Origin: Clostridia bacterium
Lineage (GTDB): Bacteria; Bacillota_E; RBS10-35; JAJYVN01
Reading direction: 5' to 3'
DNA: 18,802 nucleotides
NCBI GenBank assembly: GCA_027335515.1
Contig: DAHWHT010000201.1
Coordinates: 1-18,802, forward strand
The translations under genes and the position numbers were made by a program. Shown here one piece after another: positions 7,300 through 16,082 of the stretch; within the stretch, counting starts at the first letter, position 1, and each line of letters opens with the position of its first letter. Under the pieces are notes generated by a model. That model had not been told where the DNA came from, ran no database searches, and was given only the letters and a program-made list of their open reading frames with translations.

Positions 7300-8223
7300 T
7301 CAGACCCGGGCCAGGCGCGCCTCCGGCCGCCCGCGGGTCACCAGCCACAGGAAGACCGGGCTGGCGATAAACACCGAGGAGTACGTCCCGAAACCGACAC
7401 CGACCAGCAGGGCCAAAGCCAGATCCCGCGTGGAGGCGCCGCCGAGGAAATACACCGCCAGCAGCGCCAAAATGACCGTCGCCACCGTCGTGACGGTCCG
7501 GCTGAGCACCTGGTTGAGGCTGACGTTGATCAGATCGAGCAGCGGTTCCCGCTCTCGCCGCCGCTGCTGCAGGCGCTCGCGAATGCGATCGAACACGATG
7601 ATCGTGTCGTTCATCGAATAGCCATAGACCGTCAGCACCGCGGCGACAAAGGGGCTGTTCACCTGCAGGTGGAAGATCGAAAAGAGCCCGATCGTGAGCG
7701 TGATGTCGTGGAGGAGCGCGATCACCGCGGCCAGGGCGAACTTCAGGCCGGAGTAGGTGCCGGCCTCACCCAACTGGAAGCGAAGGGACAGATACGCCGT
7801 CATGAGCACCGTGGCGATCGCCACCGCCATCAGGGCCCGCGTGCGCAGCTGGCGGCTGATGGTCGGCGAGACTTCGCTGACGCTGCTTTCCACCACGCCC
7901 TTGCCGAACCGGGCGCGCAAAGCCGTCAGGATCGACTGCAGGGTGTGGTCCGAGATGGCCGTCGTACGCGCCTGGAACTGCCGGCCGGTGCTCCCCAGCG
8001 CCTGGATCGAGGCCTGGGACTGGCCGTGCGCCGCGAACACCTGCCGCACCGCCGTGGCGGACTCCGCCTTGGGCGTCGAGAAGGCGACGACCACCCCGCC
8101 GCGGAAGTCGATGCCGAAGTTGAGCCCGCGGGTCGCCAGCGACACCACGGTCACGCACAGCAGGATCGCCGACAGCAGCAGAAACACGCGCCGCCGCTCC
8201 ATGAACCGGAACCGCACCTGCAT
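7300..8223 (-). CDS. secF: protein translocase subunit SecF
   Basis: SecF is an RND-type membrane subunit that works with SecD and uses the proton-motive force to complete export through SecYEG. The 307-residue protein has an N-terminal membrane segment (about 13-30), the GIDFRGG motif at 37-43, a soluble extracytoplasmic domain, and five C-terminal membrane segments with the hallmark YGYSMNDTIIVFDRIRE at about 200-216. The ATG at 8221-8223 shares one base with the secD TGA and has GGGGAGG 6 nt upstream, so the pair is translationally coupled. Length and motifs are normal. Confidence 0.96.
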   Translation of the reverse strand: MQVRFRFMERRRVFLLLSAILLCVTVVSLATRGLNFGIDFRGGVVVAFSTPKAESATAVRQVFAAHGQSQASIQALGSTGRQFQARTTAISDHTLQSILTALRARFGKGVVESSVSEVSPTISRQLRTRALMAVAIATVLMTAYLSLRFQLGEAGTYSGLKFALAAVIALLHDITLTIGLFSIFHLQVNSPFVAAVLTVYGYSMNDTIIVFDRIRERLQQRRREREPLLDLINVSLNQVLSRTVTTVATVILALLAVYFLGGASTRDLALALLVGVGFGTYSSVFIASPVFLWLVTRGRPEARLARV

Positions 8224-9791
8224 CACCGGCCTCCCCTCTTTGGCCGGCGACCGCGCGGTCGATGGCCCGGCTTGGGCGCACGCCCCTGGCGCGGCGCCGA
8301 CCGCTCGCGGGGCTGAGCATCCGGCCCCGGCGGCACCGCGTCCGCAGCCTCGGGTGCCGCCGGCCCGGCCGGTTCCGCGGACGCGGCGGGGGGTTCGGGC
8401 GGCTGCGGGGGCGGGGACGGCTGGACCGGGATGTCCGGCGTCCATTCCCTGCGCATGTCAAACAGCCCCGCACCCCGCCGCACCGGGCCCGCGCTCGGCC
8501 GCCGCAGGTCCCGGCCAGCCGACACGCCCGCGGCACCCGCCATCGCCAGCGCCGGTTGGGGCGTCCCGCGCGCCGCAAAAAACCACCAGGACGGCACGGC
8601 GCCGGCGTCCACCAACCAGTGCAGCAGGTAGCGGGTGAACACGACCGCCGTCAACAGGCTGATCACCACACCGATGCCCAGGGTCACCGCGAAGCCGCGG
8701 ATCAGCCCCTGGCCGAGCTCATAGAGCACAACGGTGGCGATGACCGTGGTCGCGTTGCTGTCCAAGATGGCGCGCAGACCATGGTGGAATCCCTCATCCA
8801 CCGCCCGGCGCAGGGTGCGGCCGTTGCGCAGTTCCTCGCGGATGCGCTCAAAGATGATCACGTTGCTGTCGACGGCGATGCCGATGGACAAAATCATGCC
8901 GGTGATACCCGGGAGGGTCAGGGTCGCGTGAACCCCGAGCAGCGCCGCCATGAGCAGCATCGCATACACCAGCAGCGCCATGTCCGCCCAGAAGCCGGGG
9001 ATGCGGTAGACCAGAAACATGAAGGCGGCCACCAGCACGAGGGCCACCAGCGCGGCCACCTTGCTGGCACGCACCGACTGGGCCCCCAGGGTGGGCGAAA
9101 CGGCCGTCTTGGACAGAACGTGCAGCTTCAGCGGCAGGGCGCCGGAGTCCAACTGAATGGCCACGTTCTGGGCATCCGCGAACTTCGGAAAGGCGCCGCT
9201 GATGACAGCCTGTCCGTTGGTGCAGCAACCGTGGTCAATGATCGGATTCTGAATCTGCTTGCCATCCAGATAGATGCTCATGTGCTTCAGCTGATTGGCC
9301 TTGGTGAAGGCGGCGAATGCCTGTGCGCCCGCGGCGTCAAACTGCAGCAGCACCTGGTTTTGGCCGTTGACGATCTGGGCGCTGGCCTTCTTGAGGTCCG
9401 CCCCGGTGACGACCACCTTGCCCTTGTCACTCTTGAACTGGAGCACGGCGGGGGTGCCGATGATCTTCTGCGCCTGATTCGGGTCCTTGACCCCGGCCAA
9501 CTCGATGAGAATGCGGTTGAGCTTTGGCTCGGACTGGACGATCGGTTCGCTCACGCCCAGCCGGTTGACCCGGTACGAGATCACCTGAACCGTGCGCTTG
9601 AGCGCCGCGGCGGTCAGCGGCTGGCCCGGGGCGCTCTCGGCCTGATAGACAATCTGAATGCCACCCTGCAGGTCCAGGCCCTTGCGGATCATGTCATACA
9701 GCGGTCGGACCCCAAGCAGGAACACCGCCGCGGCCAGCACCACAACCACCGTCGCTACAAGACGGACCATGGCGCCGCGCTGCCTGCGCAA
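8223..9791 (-). CDS. secD: protein translocase subunit SecD with a long Pro/Ala/Arg-rich C-terminal tail
   Basis: SecD is the larger partner of SecF. Visible features are an N-terminal membrane segment (10-28), GLDLQGGIQI at 38-47, the periplasmic-type P1 domain to about 240, and six membrane segments in total, with GIAVDSNVIIFERIREEL at 304-321 carrying the conserved Asp308. The RND core ends near residue 395-405. About 115 further residues follow, rich in Pro, Ala, Gly, Arg and Lys and ending in the basic RPRGRRPKRGGR, which ordinary SecD proteins lack. The P1 domain also has adjacent cysteines at 189-190. The TTG start at 9789-9791 is supported by GGGAGGGG 9 nt upstream; the ATG at 9768-9770 has no RBS. 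A near-consensus promoter lies about 95 nt upstream. Confidence 0.95.
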   Translation of the reverse strand: MRRQRGAMVRLVATVVVVLAAAVFLLGVRPLYDMIRKGLDLQGGIQIVYQAESAPGQPLTAAALKRTVQVISYRVNRLGVSEPIVQSEPKLNRILIELAGVKDPNQAQKIIGTPAVLQFKSDKGKVVVTGADLKKASAQIVNGQNQVLLQFDAAGAQAFAAFTKANQLKHMSIYLDGKQIQNPIIDHGCCTNGQAVISGAFPKFADAQNVAIQLDSGALPLKLHVLSKTAVSPTLGAQSVRASKVAALVALVLVAAFMFLVYRIPGFWADMALLVYAMLLMAALLGVHATLTLPGITGMILSIGIAVDSNVIIFERIREELRNGRTLRRAVDEGFHHGLRAILDSNATTVIATVVLYELGQGLIRGFAVTLGIGVVISLLTAVVFTRYLLHWLVDAGAVPSWWFFAARGTPQPALAMAGAAGVSAGRDLRRPSAGPVRRGAGLFDMRREWTPDIPVQPSPPPQPPEPPAASAEPAGPAAPEAADAVPPGPDAQPRERSAPRQGRAPKPGHRPRGRRPKRGGR

Positions 9792-9884
9792 ACCGCTAAT
9801 CCCCTCCCGGCCGGCCGCCTCCGATCACGCCCGGCGCCCGCGGACGGCCGACAGGACGCACACCACCGGACAACCCTGGCGCGG

Positions 9885-9913
9885 ATTATACGTTCCGCCT
9901 CAATTGCCGTCAA
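9885..9913 (-). promoter_or_regulatory. near-consensus sigma-A promoter for secDF
   Basis: On the minus strand TTGACG (9908-9913) and a perfect TATAAT (9885-9890) are separated by 17 bp (9891-9907). The predicted start near 9878 gives a 5' leader of about 87 nt before the secD TTG. It lies in the 209-nt gap between the ATPase gene and secD. I see no clear terminator or riboswitch in that gap. It is the strongest promoter match in the window. Confidence 0.85.
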
Positions 9914-10000
9914 ACCGCAAGCTTTTGGCCGCAGGAACGCGCGCCGGGGCCCCTGGGCGTCCCGAATGGTCCGATCCAGCCCTGGACGCACCCTGGCGGG

Positions 10001-12229
10001 CTATTTCCGCTCGCGCTCCGGCCCCGTCCCGGCCGGGGGACGACCGGACGGCCGGGTGGTTCGGCCGCCGAATCCCGCCAGGGTGCCGAGCGTCGGACGC
10101 ATTCCGGATCGCGCCGCGCCACCGCGCACCGTATTCTCCACGCGCCGGCCACCCTCCCGCGGGGCCGCCGCACGTCCGACCCCGGCGTTGCCGCGCGCCG
10201 GCGCACCCACGCGCCGTCCGCCCTCCCGCGGGGTCGCCGCACGTCCACCTTCGGCGTTGCCGCGCGCCGGCGCACCCACGCGCCGTCCACCCTCCACACG
10301 CCGACCGCCCTCCCGCGGGGTCGCCGACCGTCCGCCTTCGGCGTTGCCGCGCGCCGGCGCACCCGCGCGCCGTCCACCCTCCACGCGCCGGCCACCCTCC
10401 CGCGGGGCCGCCGACCGCGGGCCGTCCCCGGGCCGATCCGGCTGGGCCAGGTGGAGCACCTCGGCCCGCCGGACCCGCACCGGCCGCGGCGGCCGCGCCG
10501 TCCGCTCCTGTCCCGCGACGCCCAAACCCGGAATCCGATTCAACACCGCGCCCAGCTCAAACCCCCGCGGTCGCGCGTAATCGCCCGGACACTGCCCCTG
10601 CCAGGGAGAACACGCCGCGAGCCCCAGGCGGTCCAGGTCGGCTTCCACCTCCCGCACCACCTCCGCCAGCGTGCGCTGCCCATCCGCATAGCGGGCGGCC
10701 AGGGGGACCAGGTCGGCCAGGGCGCGCAGTTGACCCGGCTCGGCCAGCTGGCCGACGGGCCCGAGGTCGACGTCGGCATCGCCCACGGACAGGGTGTGTT
10801 CCCCGCGCACCCGCACCCGCAGCCGCTCCCCCGCGTCCGGCGGCCCCCCCAGGGCGTCGGCGGCCAGCACGCGCGGCGCCGGCAGTTCGGGAGGCGGACC
10901 GGCGGGACGCGCCGGTGCTTCGAGGGCGGCCGCGACGGACCGCGCCTCGGCGGTGCGGTCCTCCGGTTGGAAGTCGCGCAGCCGCAGCACGCAATCCGCC
11001 TCGTCCAGGAACGACCCGGCCCCCCCGACCACCAGCACCGTCGAGATGCCCCGCTGTCGGTGCAGCCAGCGCACCCGCTGGACAAACGGAACGACCGGTT
11101 CCTCCTCATCCGGCACCAGGGCGCGCATGCGTGCGTCGCGGGCCATGAAGTTGGCGGCGCAGCGGTCCTCGTCCAGCAGCAGGCAGTCGGCGCCCAGTTC
11201 AACGGCCTCGCACAGGGCGGCGGCCTGGGATGTGCTGCCCGAGGCGGCCAGCGTTGTGAAGCGCCGCGTGTCGACCCCTCCCGGGAGGGGCCGGACGAAC
11301 GTGGAAATGTCCAGACCGGTCACGGCACGACCGTCCTCGCTGGCCACCCCGACGGCTCCGGCCCGCGTGATGCAAAGCTCCCGCCCGTCGCCCGCGACAT
11401 GGTCATACACCCCGCGCTCCAGGGCCCGCAGCAGGGTGGACTTTCCGTGGTACGCGCCACCGACGATCAGCACCACCCCGCAGGGGATGGCCAGTCCGCG
11501 CACCTCGCCACGGTGGGGCAGGCGCAGCGTCGCGGCGAGCGCCTCGGGCGCCACCAGCGGCTGCGCGGCCGGGCGCGGCAGCGGCGCATCGCTCGTGCCA
11601 CTTTCGCGTGCGAGGACGGCCCCGTCGGCGACGAAGGCGATCCAGCCGCGCCGCTCAAGTTCGGCCCGCACATACTGCTGATCCTCGCGCAGGTCCCCGT
11701 GCGCCGTCAGGGACGCCTCGTCGGCCGGCCCCTGGGGCAGCATGGCCGCGACCGCGGTCGGCAGCGCGACATCCAGGGCCGTCGCCGCCCGCTGGGCCTG
11801 GACGGCGCGGCGGTCGGCCGGCAGCGCACAGCCGAGCCGCACGACCACCTCACCACGTTCCACGATGACCGCGGACCGGGCCAAGACCTGCTGACCAGGC
11901 AGCGCCAGGCGCAGGCAGGCCCCCGGCAGCGGATCCTGACCCGGCCCCCCGGCCGCGCGGGCCACGGCGGCGGCAAACCGACGCAGCAGCCAGTCCTCGG
12001 TGGCCACCCGCCGCACCTCGCCGGCCACGTCCACCGGACGCAGGCCGCTGGCGGCCAGTGGCAGCCGCACGACGATGCGCGACGGCCCGGCGAAGGGATC
12101 CGCCTGAACGTGCGCGATGTCCAGGCGGAAGCGCTCGAAGGCGTAGGACCCGGCGAGGTCGCGGTAGGCGGGGTAGGGCCGGCCGTCGATGCGCGACAGG
12201 GTGGAACGGAGTTGCGCCCGTGGATACAT
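10001..12229 (-). CDS. ABC-class P-loop ATPase (PF09818-like) with a repetitive Arg/Gly-rich C-terminal tail
   Basis: The first 570 or so residues match the predicted ABC-class ATPase family: the N-terminal RIDGRPYPAYRDLAGSY region, Walker A GGAYHGKST at 257-265, the signature-like ASGSTSQAA near 329-337, and Walker B LLLDEDRCAANFM near 350-362. No membrane segments are present, so it is not a transporter subunit as seen. The cellular role of bacterial members is unknown; a trypanosome relative, MRB1590, is an RNA-editing factor. After about residue 575 comes a basic tail of roughly 165 residues made largely of PREGGRRVEGGRR and GAPARGNAEGGR units, which normal members (about 550-570 aa) lack. 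I chose the ATG at 12227-12229 by homology although its RBS is weak. A TTG at 12287-12289 overlaps the upstream stop codon but has no well-placed RBS. The 56-nt gap suggests co-transcription with the aldolase gene. Confidence 0.85.
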   Translation of the reverse strand: MYPRAQLRSTLSRIDGRPYPAYRDLAGSYAFERFRLDIAHVQADPFAGPSRIVVRLPLAASGLRPVDVAGEVRRVATEDWLLRRFAAAVARAAGGPGQDPLPGACLRLALPGQQVLARSAVIVERGEVVVRLGCALPADRRAVQAQRAATALDVALPTAVAAMLPQGPADEASLTAHGDLREDQQYVRAELERRGWIAFVADGAVLARESGTSDAPLPRPAAQPLVAPEALAATLRLPHRGEVRGLAIPCGVVLIVGGAYHGKSTLLRALERGVYDHVAGDGRELCITRAGAVGVASEDGRAVTGLDISTFVRPLPGGVDTRRFTTLAASGSTSQAAALCEAVELGADCLLLDEDRCAANFMARDARMRALVPDEEEPVVPFVQRVRWLHRQRGISTVLVVGGAGSFLDEADCVLRLRDFQPEDRTAEARSVAAALEAPARPAGPPPELPAPRVLAADALGGPPDAGERLRVRVRGEHTLSVGDADVDLGPVGQLAEPGQLRALADLVPLAARYADGQRTLAEVVREVEADLDRLGLAACSPWQGQCPGDYARPRGFELGAVLNRIPGLGVAGQERTARPPRPVRVRRAEVLHLAQPDRPGDGPRSAAPREGGRRVEGGRRAGAPARGNAEGGRSATPREGGRRVEGGRRVGAPARGNAEGGRAATPREGGRRVGAPARGNAGVGRAAAPREGGRRVENTVRGGAARSGMRPTLGTLAGFGGRTTRPSGRPPAGTGPERERK
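10148..10405 (-). repeat. 87-bp tandem repeats encoding the Arg/Gly-rich tail of the ATPase
   Basis: Two 87-bp units (10319-10405 and 10232-10318), a 69-bp unit (10163-10231) and the start of a fourth (10148-10162) follow head to tail and in frame. Each encodes a copy of PREGGRRV...GAPARGNA. The 69-bp unit lacks an 18-bp block (six codons, EGGRRV) that is itself an internal duplication in the longer units. Lengths are multiples of three throughout, so copy-number change would keep the frame. The copies differ at scattered bases, so they are not a very recent expansion. Confidence 0.9.
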
Positions 12230-12285
12230 TCTGATTGCCCGGCCAGACGGCCAGGCTCCCCCCCTTCGGCGGTGCGGCGCCCGCG

Positions 12286-13170
12286 TCAAAAACGGATGCA
12301 GGCCGCCTCCCGCAGGGCGTCGGCCAGTCGTGTCCCTTCAACCCGCGTCAGGGGTCGCAGGGGCAGGCGCGGGTCCCCCCCACAATAGCCCAGCAGGTCC
12401 ATCGCCCGCTTGATCCCGGCAATCCCCATCTGCCCCAGCGCCTGGCGGACCGGTTCCAGCCTGGACGCAAGAGCGGCCGCGGCAGCCGCGGGCCCCTCCA
12501 CGGCCAGGCGCCAGAGGTCGCAAACCTCAAACGGCAACGCGTCGGCCTCACCGAGCACAACCCCGGCGAGACCAAGGCGGGCGGCCTCCGGCAGCAACGC
12601 GCCGCGGCCGCACACCAAGCCCCATCCCGCCGGCACCGCAGCCGCAAACGCCGCCAGCCGCTCACGCTGCCCTTCGCTGTCCTTCATGCCGACGATGCGG
12701 GGGTGGGCGGCCAGCCGGGCCACGCTCTCCGGCGCCAGTCGGACCCCGGTGTGCTGGGGGATATGGTACACGAAGACCGGCAGCGGGGCGCGATCCGCCA
12801 CCGAGAGATAGAAATCGACCACCGCGGCCTCGTCCAGCAGCCGGGCGTAGTAGCGGGGGGGAAGCACCAGCACCGCGGCGGCACCGGCGGCCTGGGCGCG
12901 CTCCGCCATCTCGATCGTCCCGCGCACCGCCTCGCGGCCGATCTGGGCGATGACCGGGCGGCCTCCCGCCGCCCCCGCCACGGTTGCCACCACCCGTTCA
13001 CACTCGGCGTCCGTCAGCAGCGGCCCCTCACCGGTGGTGCCCGCCACCACATAGCCCGCCAGCGGCGACGCCCCATAACCCTGCAGGTTGCGTTCCAGGC
13101 CGTGGAGATCCAAGGCGCCATCGCCGTCGAACGGTGTCGTCAGCGGCGCGAACACCCCTCGGAGGATCAA
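12286..13170 (-). CDS. dihydrodipicolinate synthase-family aldolase (DapA/HOGA-like)
   Basis: This is a 294-residue TIM-barrel class I aldolase. The pyruvate-binding loop GTTGE is at 45-49, the general acid/base Tyr135 is in VYHIPQHTG, and the Schiff-base Lys163 is in GMKDS. In E. coli DapA the sequence after the tyrosine carries Arg138, which binds aspartate semialdehyde; the aligned residue here is His140. With the IPxxTG and GMKDSEG wording, this looks closer to 4-hydroxy-2-oxoglutarate or other 2-keto-acid aldolases than to lysine-pathway DapA, so I leave the symbol empty. The TTG start at 13168-13170 overlaps the tlyA stop by 4 nt (TTGA). A GTG five codons on is the alternative. Family assignment is sure; substrate is not. 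Confidence 0.88.
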   Translation of the reverse strand: MILRGVFAPLTTPFDGDGALDLHGLERNLQGYGASPLAGYVVAGTTGEGPLLTDAECERVVATVAGAAGGRPVIAQIGREAVRGTIEMAERAQAAGAAAVLVLPPRYYARLLDEAAVVDFYLSVADRAPLPVFVYHIPQHTGVRLAPESVARLAAHPRIVGMKDSEGQRERLAAFAAAVPAGWGLVCGRGALLPEAARLGLAGVVLGEADALPFEVCDLWRLAVEGPAAAAAALASRLEPVRQALGQMGIAGIKRAMDLLGYCGGDPRLPLRPLTRVEGTRLADALREAACIRF

Positions 13171-14075
13171 TCCGTCCGTCCGCCCCTTTCCGGCCCGCGC
13201 CACGCCTCGGCGACCGCGGCGGCGGCCAGGGCCTCCAGACCGTCGCCGCCGGCCGTCCCCGGGCGCAGCAGGGCGACAAACTCCCGATTGCCATCTGCGC
13301 CGCGCGGCGAGGCCGGCCGCAGATCCACCACCGGCCACCCCAGCCGCCCAAGGTCGGTGCCCACGGCGCACAGAACCTCAAGGTGCACCTTCGGGTCGCG
13401 AACGATGCCCCCGCGACCGACCTGGCGCGGCCCGGCCTCAAACTGCGGTTTGATCAGCACCACGGCCCACGGACGGTCCGCCCCCGGCGGAGCCAGTCGG
13501 GCCAGCGCCGCCGGCAGGACCTTCGCCAGGGAAATGAACGAGACATCGGCCACCAGGGCGTCGGCGGGCTCAGGGACGTGCTCGGGGCCCAGGTACCGCG
13601 CGTTCACCCGCTCCAGCACGACCACCCGCGGATCGCCCCGCAGCGCCCAGGCCAGCTGGCCGCGCCCGACGTCCACCGCATACACCCGCGCCGCGCCCCG
13701 CTGCAGCAGGCAATCGGTGAAACCGCCCGTCGACGCCCCCACGTCGATGCACACATACCCCGCCGGGTCGAGGCCGAAAGCGTCCAGGGCGCCCGCCAGC
13801 TTGAAGCCGCCGCGGCTGGCGTAGGGCGGGCGCGGGGCGCACACCTCCAGGGGCGCATCCACCGCCACGGCCTGGCCGGGCTTGGACGCCACCGCCGGGC
13901 CGATCCGCACCTGGCCGGCCAGCACCACGGCCGCGGCCTGGGCGCGGCTGGCACAAAGCCCCCGCTGCACCAACAGCTGGTCCAACCGCTGCCGCCCGGA
14001 GGCCCTGGCCGCGGGCGGTGGACCGACCGGCACGTCCGGTGTGCCACCGCCATCCGCCCGCCGGCCGCCGCTCAC
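13167..14075 (-). CDS. tlyA: TlyA-family rRNA 2'-O-methyltransferase (S4 plus FtsJ domains)
   Basis: TlyA enzymes methylate ribose 2'-OH of cytidines in 16S and/or 23S rRNA. The 302-residue protein has a Gly/Pro-rich leader, an S4 RNA-binding domain (about 28-85: QRLDQLLVQRGLCASRAQA), then an FtsJ-like Rossmann methyltransferase. SAM motif I reads DVGASTGGFTD at 111-121. The catalytic K-D-K-E set is visible as Lys92 (GGFKL), Asp177 (ADVSFISL), Lys209 (IKPQFE) and Glu265 (NREF). The GTG start forms a GTGA overlap with the dxs stop. The dxs-tlyA order matches the B. subtilis/B. halodurans yqxC position. The ahrC and recN genes that often follow are replaced here by an aldolase and an ATPase. 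Confidence 0.93.
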   Translation of the reverse strand: MSGGRRADGGGTPDVPVGPPPAARASGRQRLDQLLVQRGLCASRAQAAAVVLAGQVRIGPAVASKPGQAVAVDAPLEVCAPRPPYASRGGFKLAGALDAFGLDPAGYVCIDVGASTGGFTDCLLQRGAARVYAVDVGRGQLAWALRGDPRVVVLERVNARYLGPEHVPEPADALVADVSFISLAKVLPAALARLAPPGADRPWAVVLIKPQFEAGPRQVGRGGIVRDPKVHLEVLCAVGTDLGRLGWPVVDLRPASPRGADGNREFVALLRPGTAGGDGLEALAAAAVAEAWRGPERGGRTD

Positions 14076-16021
14076 GCCCCGACCCCGCGCCCGTCCAGCG
14101 CCGCCGGTGCGACCCGCAGGGTGCGGCCCAAAAACTGCGCCGCCGACCGGGCCAGGGATGCGGCGTCCAGGCCGTATTCCTCCAGCTGCGCCTCCCTTTT
14201 GCCATGGTCGATGAACTGGTCCGGCAGACCGTGGACCGCGACGCGCGCCGCCACCCGCCTTGCCGCCAGCAACTCCAGCACCGCGCTGCCGAAACCGCCC
14301 GCGGCGGCGTGCTCCTCGGCCGTCACCACCACCGAGCATTCCCCCGCCAGGCGGACGATCAACTCCGCATCCAACGGCTTGCAAAAACGGGCATTGACCA
14401 CCGTGGCCCGCACCCCGGCCGCCGCCAGCAGACGCCCCGCCTCCACGGCCCGGGCGCACATCGGACCGATCGCCAGCAGCAGGCAGTCGCGACCGTGTTC
14501 GGCAAGCACCTCGGCGCGTCCCCAGGGCAACGGTTCCGGGTCCGCGGGCAGCGCCACCCCGCTGCCCTCGCCGCGGGGGTAGCGCAGGGCGATCGGACCA
14601 CCCTCGTACGCCAGCGCCGTGACGACGGCCTGGGCCAGCTCCGCCTCATCCTTGGGCACGAGGATGGACATGTTCGGGATGTGGCGCAGGTAGGCGATGT
14701 CAAACACGCCCTGGTGCGTCGCCCCATCGTCTCCCACCAATCCGGCGCGGTCCAACCCGAACACGACGGGCAGACCCTGGTGCGCCACATCGTGCAGCAC
14801 CTGGTCGTACGCCCGCTGCAGGAAGGTCGAGTAGATCGCGACCACCGGCCGCAACCCGCCAAGCGCCAGCCCGGCGGCGAACGTCACCGCGTGCTGCTCG
14901 GCGATACCGACATCGAAGGCGCGGTCCGGGAAGCGCTCCGCGAAGCGATCCACACCGGTCCCGCCCGGCATGGCGGCGGTGATCGCCACCACGCGCGGAT
15001 CGCGCTGCGCGCAACGGACCAGCGTGTCGGCAAACACCTTGGTGTAGGTCGGCACGGCGGAAGGCGCCCGCAGGACCTTGCCGGTGCGGGGGTCGAAAGG
15101 CCCGCTCCAGGCGTGCGACGACTCCGGCTTGGCCTCCGTGGGCCCATACCCCTTGCCCTTGACCGTGACCACGTGGCAGAGGGTCGGACCGTCGACCTGG
15201 CGCGCCTGCCGCAGGATCTCCTGCACCTGGGCCAGGTTGTGTCCATCGACCGGCCCCATGTAGGTAAGGCCCAGCTCTTCAAAGAGCATCCCCGGCAGGA
15301 CCAGCTGTTTGAGGCTGTCTTTGACCCGCTCCGCCACCCGCACCATGCGCGGCCCGATCAGCGGCACGCGCTGCAGAATCCAGTGCAGGTCTTCGCGCAG
15401 ACGCAGGTAGCCCGGCCCGGTGCGCAGCCGCGCCAGATAGGTGGGCAGGGCTCCCACGTTGCGGGAGATGGACATGCCGTTGTCGTTGAGCACCACGACG
15501 AGGCGGGTTCGGCTCTGGCCGATGTTGTTCAGGGCCTCCAGCGCCATGCCGGCGGTCAGGGCCCCGTCGCCGACGACCGCGACCACCGCGTGGTCCTCGC
15601 CGCGCCGATCGCGGGCACAGGCCATACCGAGCGCCGCCGACAGGGAGGTGCCGGCGTGGCCGGCCTCCAGGTGATCGTGCGGGCTCTCGCGGCGCTTGCA
15701 AAACCCGGACAGGCCGCCCGGCTGGCGCAGGGTGCCGAAATCCGCGTAGCGGCCGGTCACCAGTTTGTGCCCGTACGCCTGATGGCCGGTATCCCAGACG
15801 ATGCGGTCGCGGGGACTCGCAAACACCGAGTGCAGGGCCAGCGTCAGTTCCACCGTGCCCAGGCTGGCGCCGAGATGGCCGCTGTTGCGCGCAACCGTCT
15901 CCACGATCGTCTGGCGGATTTCGGCGGCGAGTTCTGCCTGTTCGGCGGCGTTCATGCCCTGGAGGTCCTCAGGCCCGCGGATGCCCGGCAGCCACTTCAT
16001 GCCGGAGACGGTTTCGGGCAC
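14072..16021 (-). CDS. dxs: 1-deoxy-D-xylulose-5-phosphate synthase (Dxs)
   Basis: Dxs condenses pyruvate and glyceraldehyde-3-phosphate, the first committed step of the MEP isoprenoid pathway, with thiamine diphosphate. The 649-residue protein has GHLGASLGTVELTLALH near 48-64, DTGHQAYGHK, the ThDP motif beginning GDGALTAG (151-158) and ending NDNGMSIS, GPVDGHN, and the transketolase-type catalytic Glu375 in DVGIAEQH. The usual GAGHSSTS segment reads AGHAGTS. Homology begins at the ATG at 15998-16000 (642 aa), but that codon has no RBS; the GTG at 16019-16021 has AAGGGG 10 nt upstream, so I prefer it. It is 61 nt downstream of oapA and overlaps tlyA by 4 nt. Confidence 0.95.
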   Translation of the reverse strand: MPETVSGMKWLPGIRGPEDLQGMNAAEQAELAAEIRQTIVETVARNSGHLGASLGTVELTLALHSVFASPRDRIVWDTGHQAYGHKLVTGRYADFGTLRQPGGLSGFCKRRESPHDHLEAGHAGTSLSAALGMACARDRRGEDHAVVAVVGDGALTAGMALEALNNIGQSRTRLVVVLNDNGMSISRNVGALPTYLARLRTGPGYLRLREDLHWILQRVPLIGPRMVRVAERVKDSLKQLVLPGMLFEELGLTYMGPVDGHNLAQVQEILRQARQVDGPTLCHVVTVKGKGYGPTEAKPESSHAWSGPFDPRTGKVLRAPSAVPTYTKVFADTLVRCAQRDPRVVAITAAMPGGTGVDRFAERFPDRAFDVGIAEQHAVTFAAGLALGGLRPVVAIYSTFLQRAYDQVLHDVAHQGLPVVFGLDRAGLVGDDGATHQGVFDIAYLRHIPNMSILVPKDEAELAQAVVTALAYEGGPIALRYPRGEGSGVALPADPEPLPWGRAEVLAEHGRDCLLLAIGPMCARAVEAGRLLAAAGVRATVVNARFCKPLDAELIVRLAGECSVVVTAEEHAAAGGFGSAVLELLAARRVAARVAVHGLPDQFIDHGKREAQLEEYGLDAASLARSAAQFLGRTLRVAPAALDGRGVGA

Positions 16022-16082
16022 AAGCGCCACACCCCTTGCCGATCTGACCCTGCCACCGCAGCCCCCCGTCGGGCGGGCCGGC

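Noticed and set aside
9797..9865. Short upstream ORF (about 21 codons from a GTG) in the secD leader, as a translation-arrest sensor like those before some secretion genes
   Set aside because: No ribosome binding site and no hydrophobic segment that a secretion-monitoring peptide would need.
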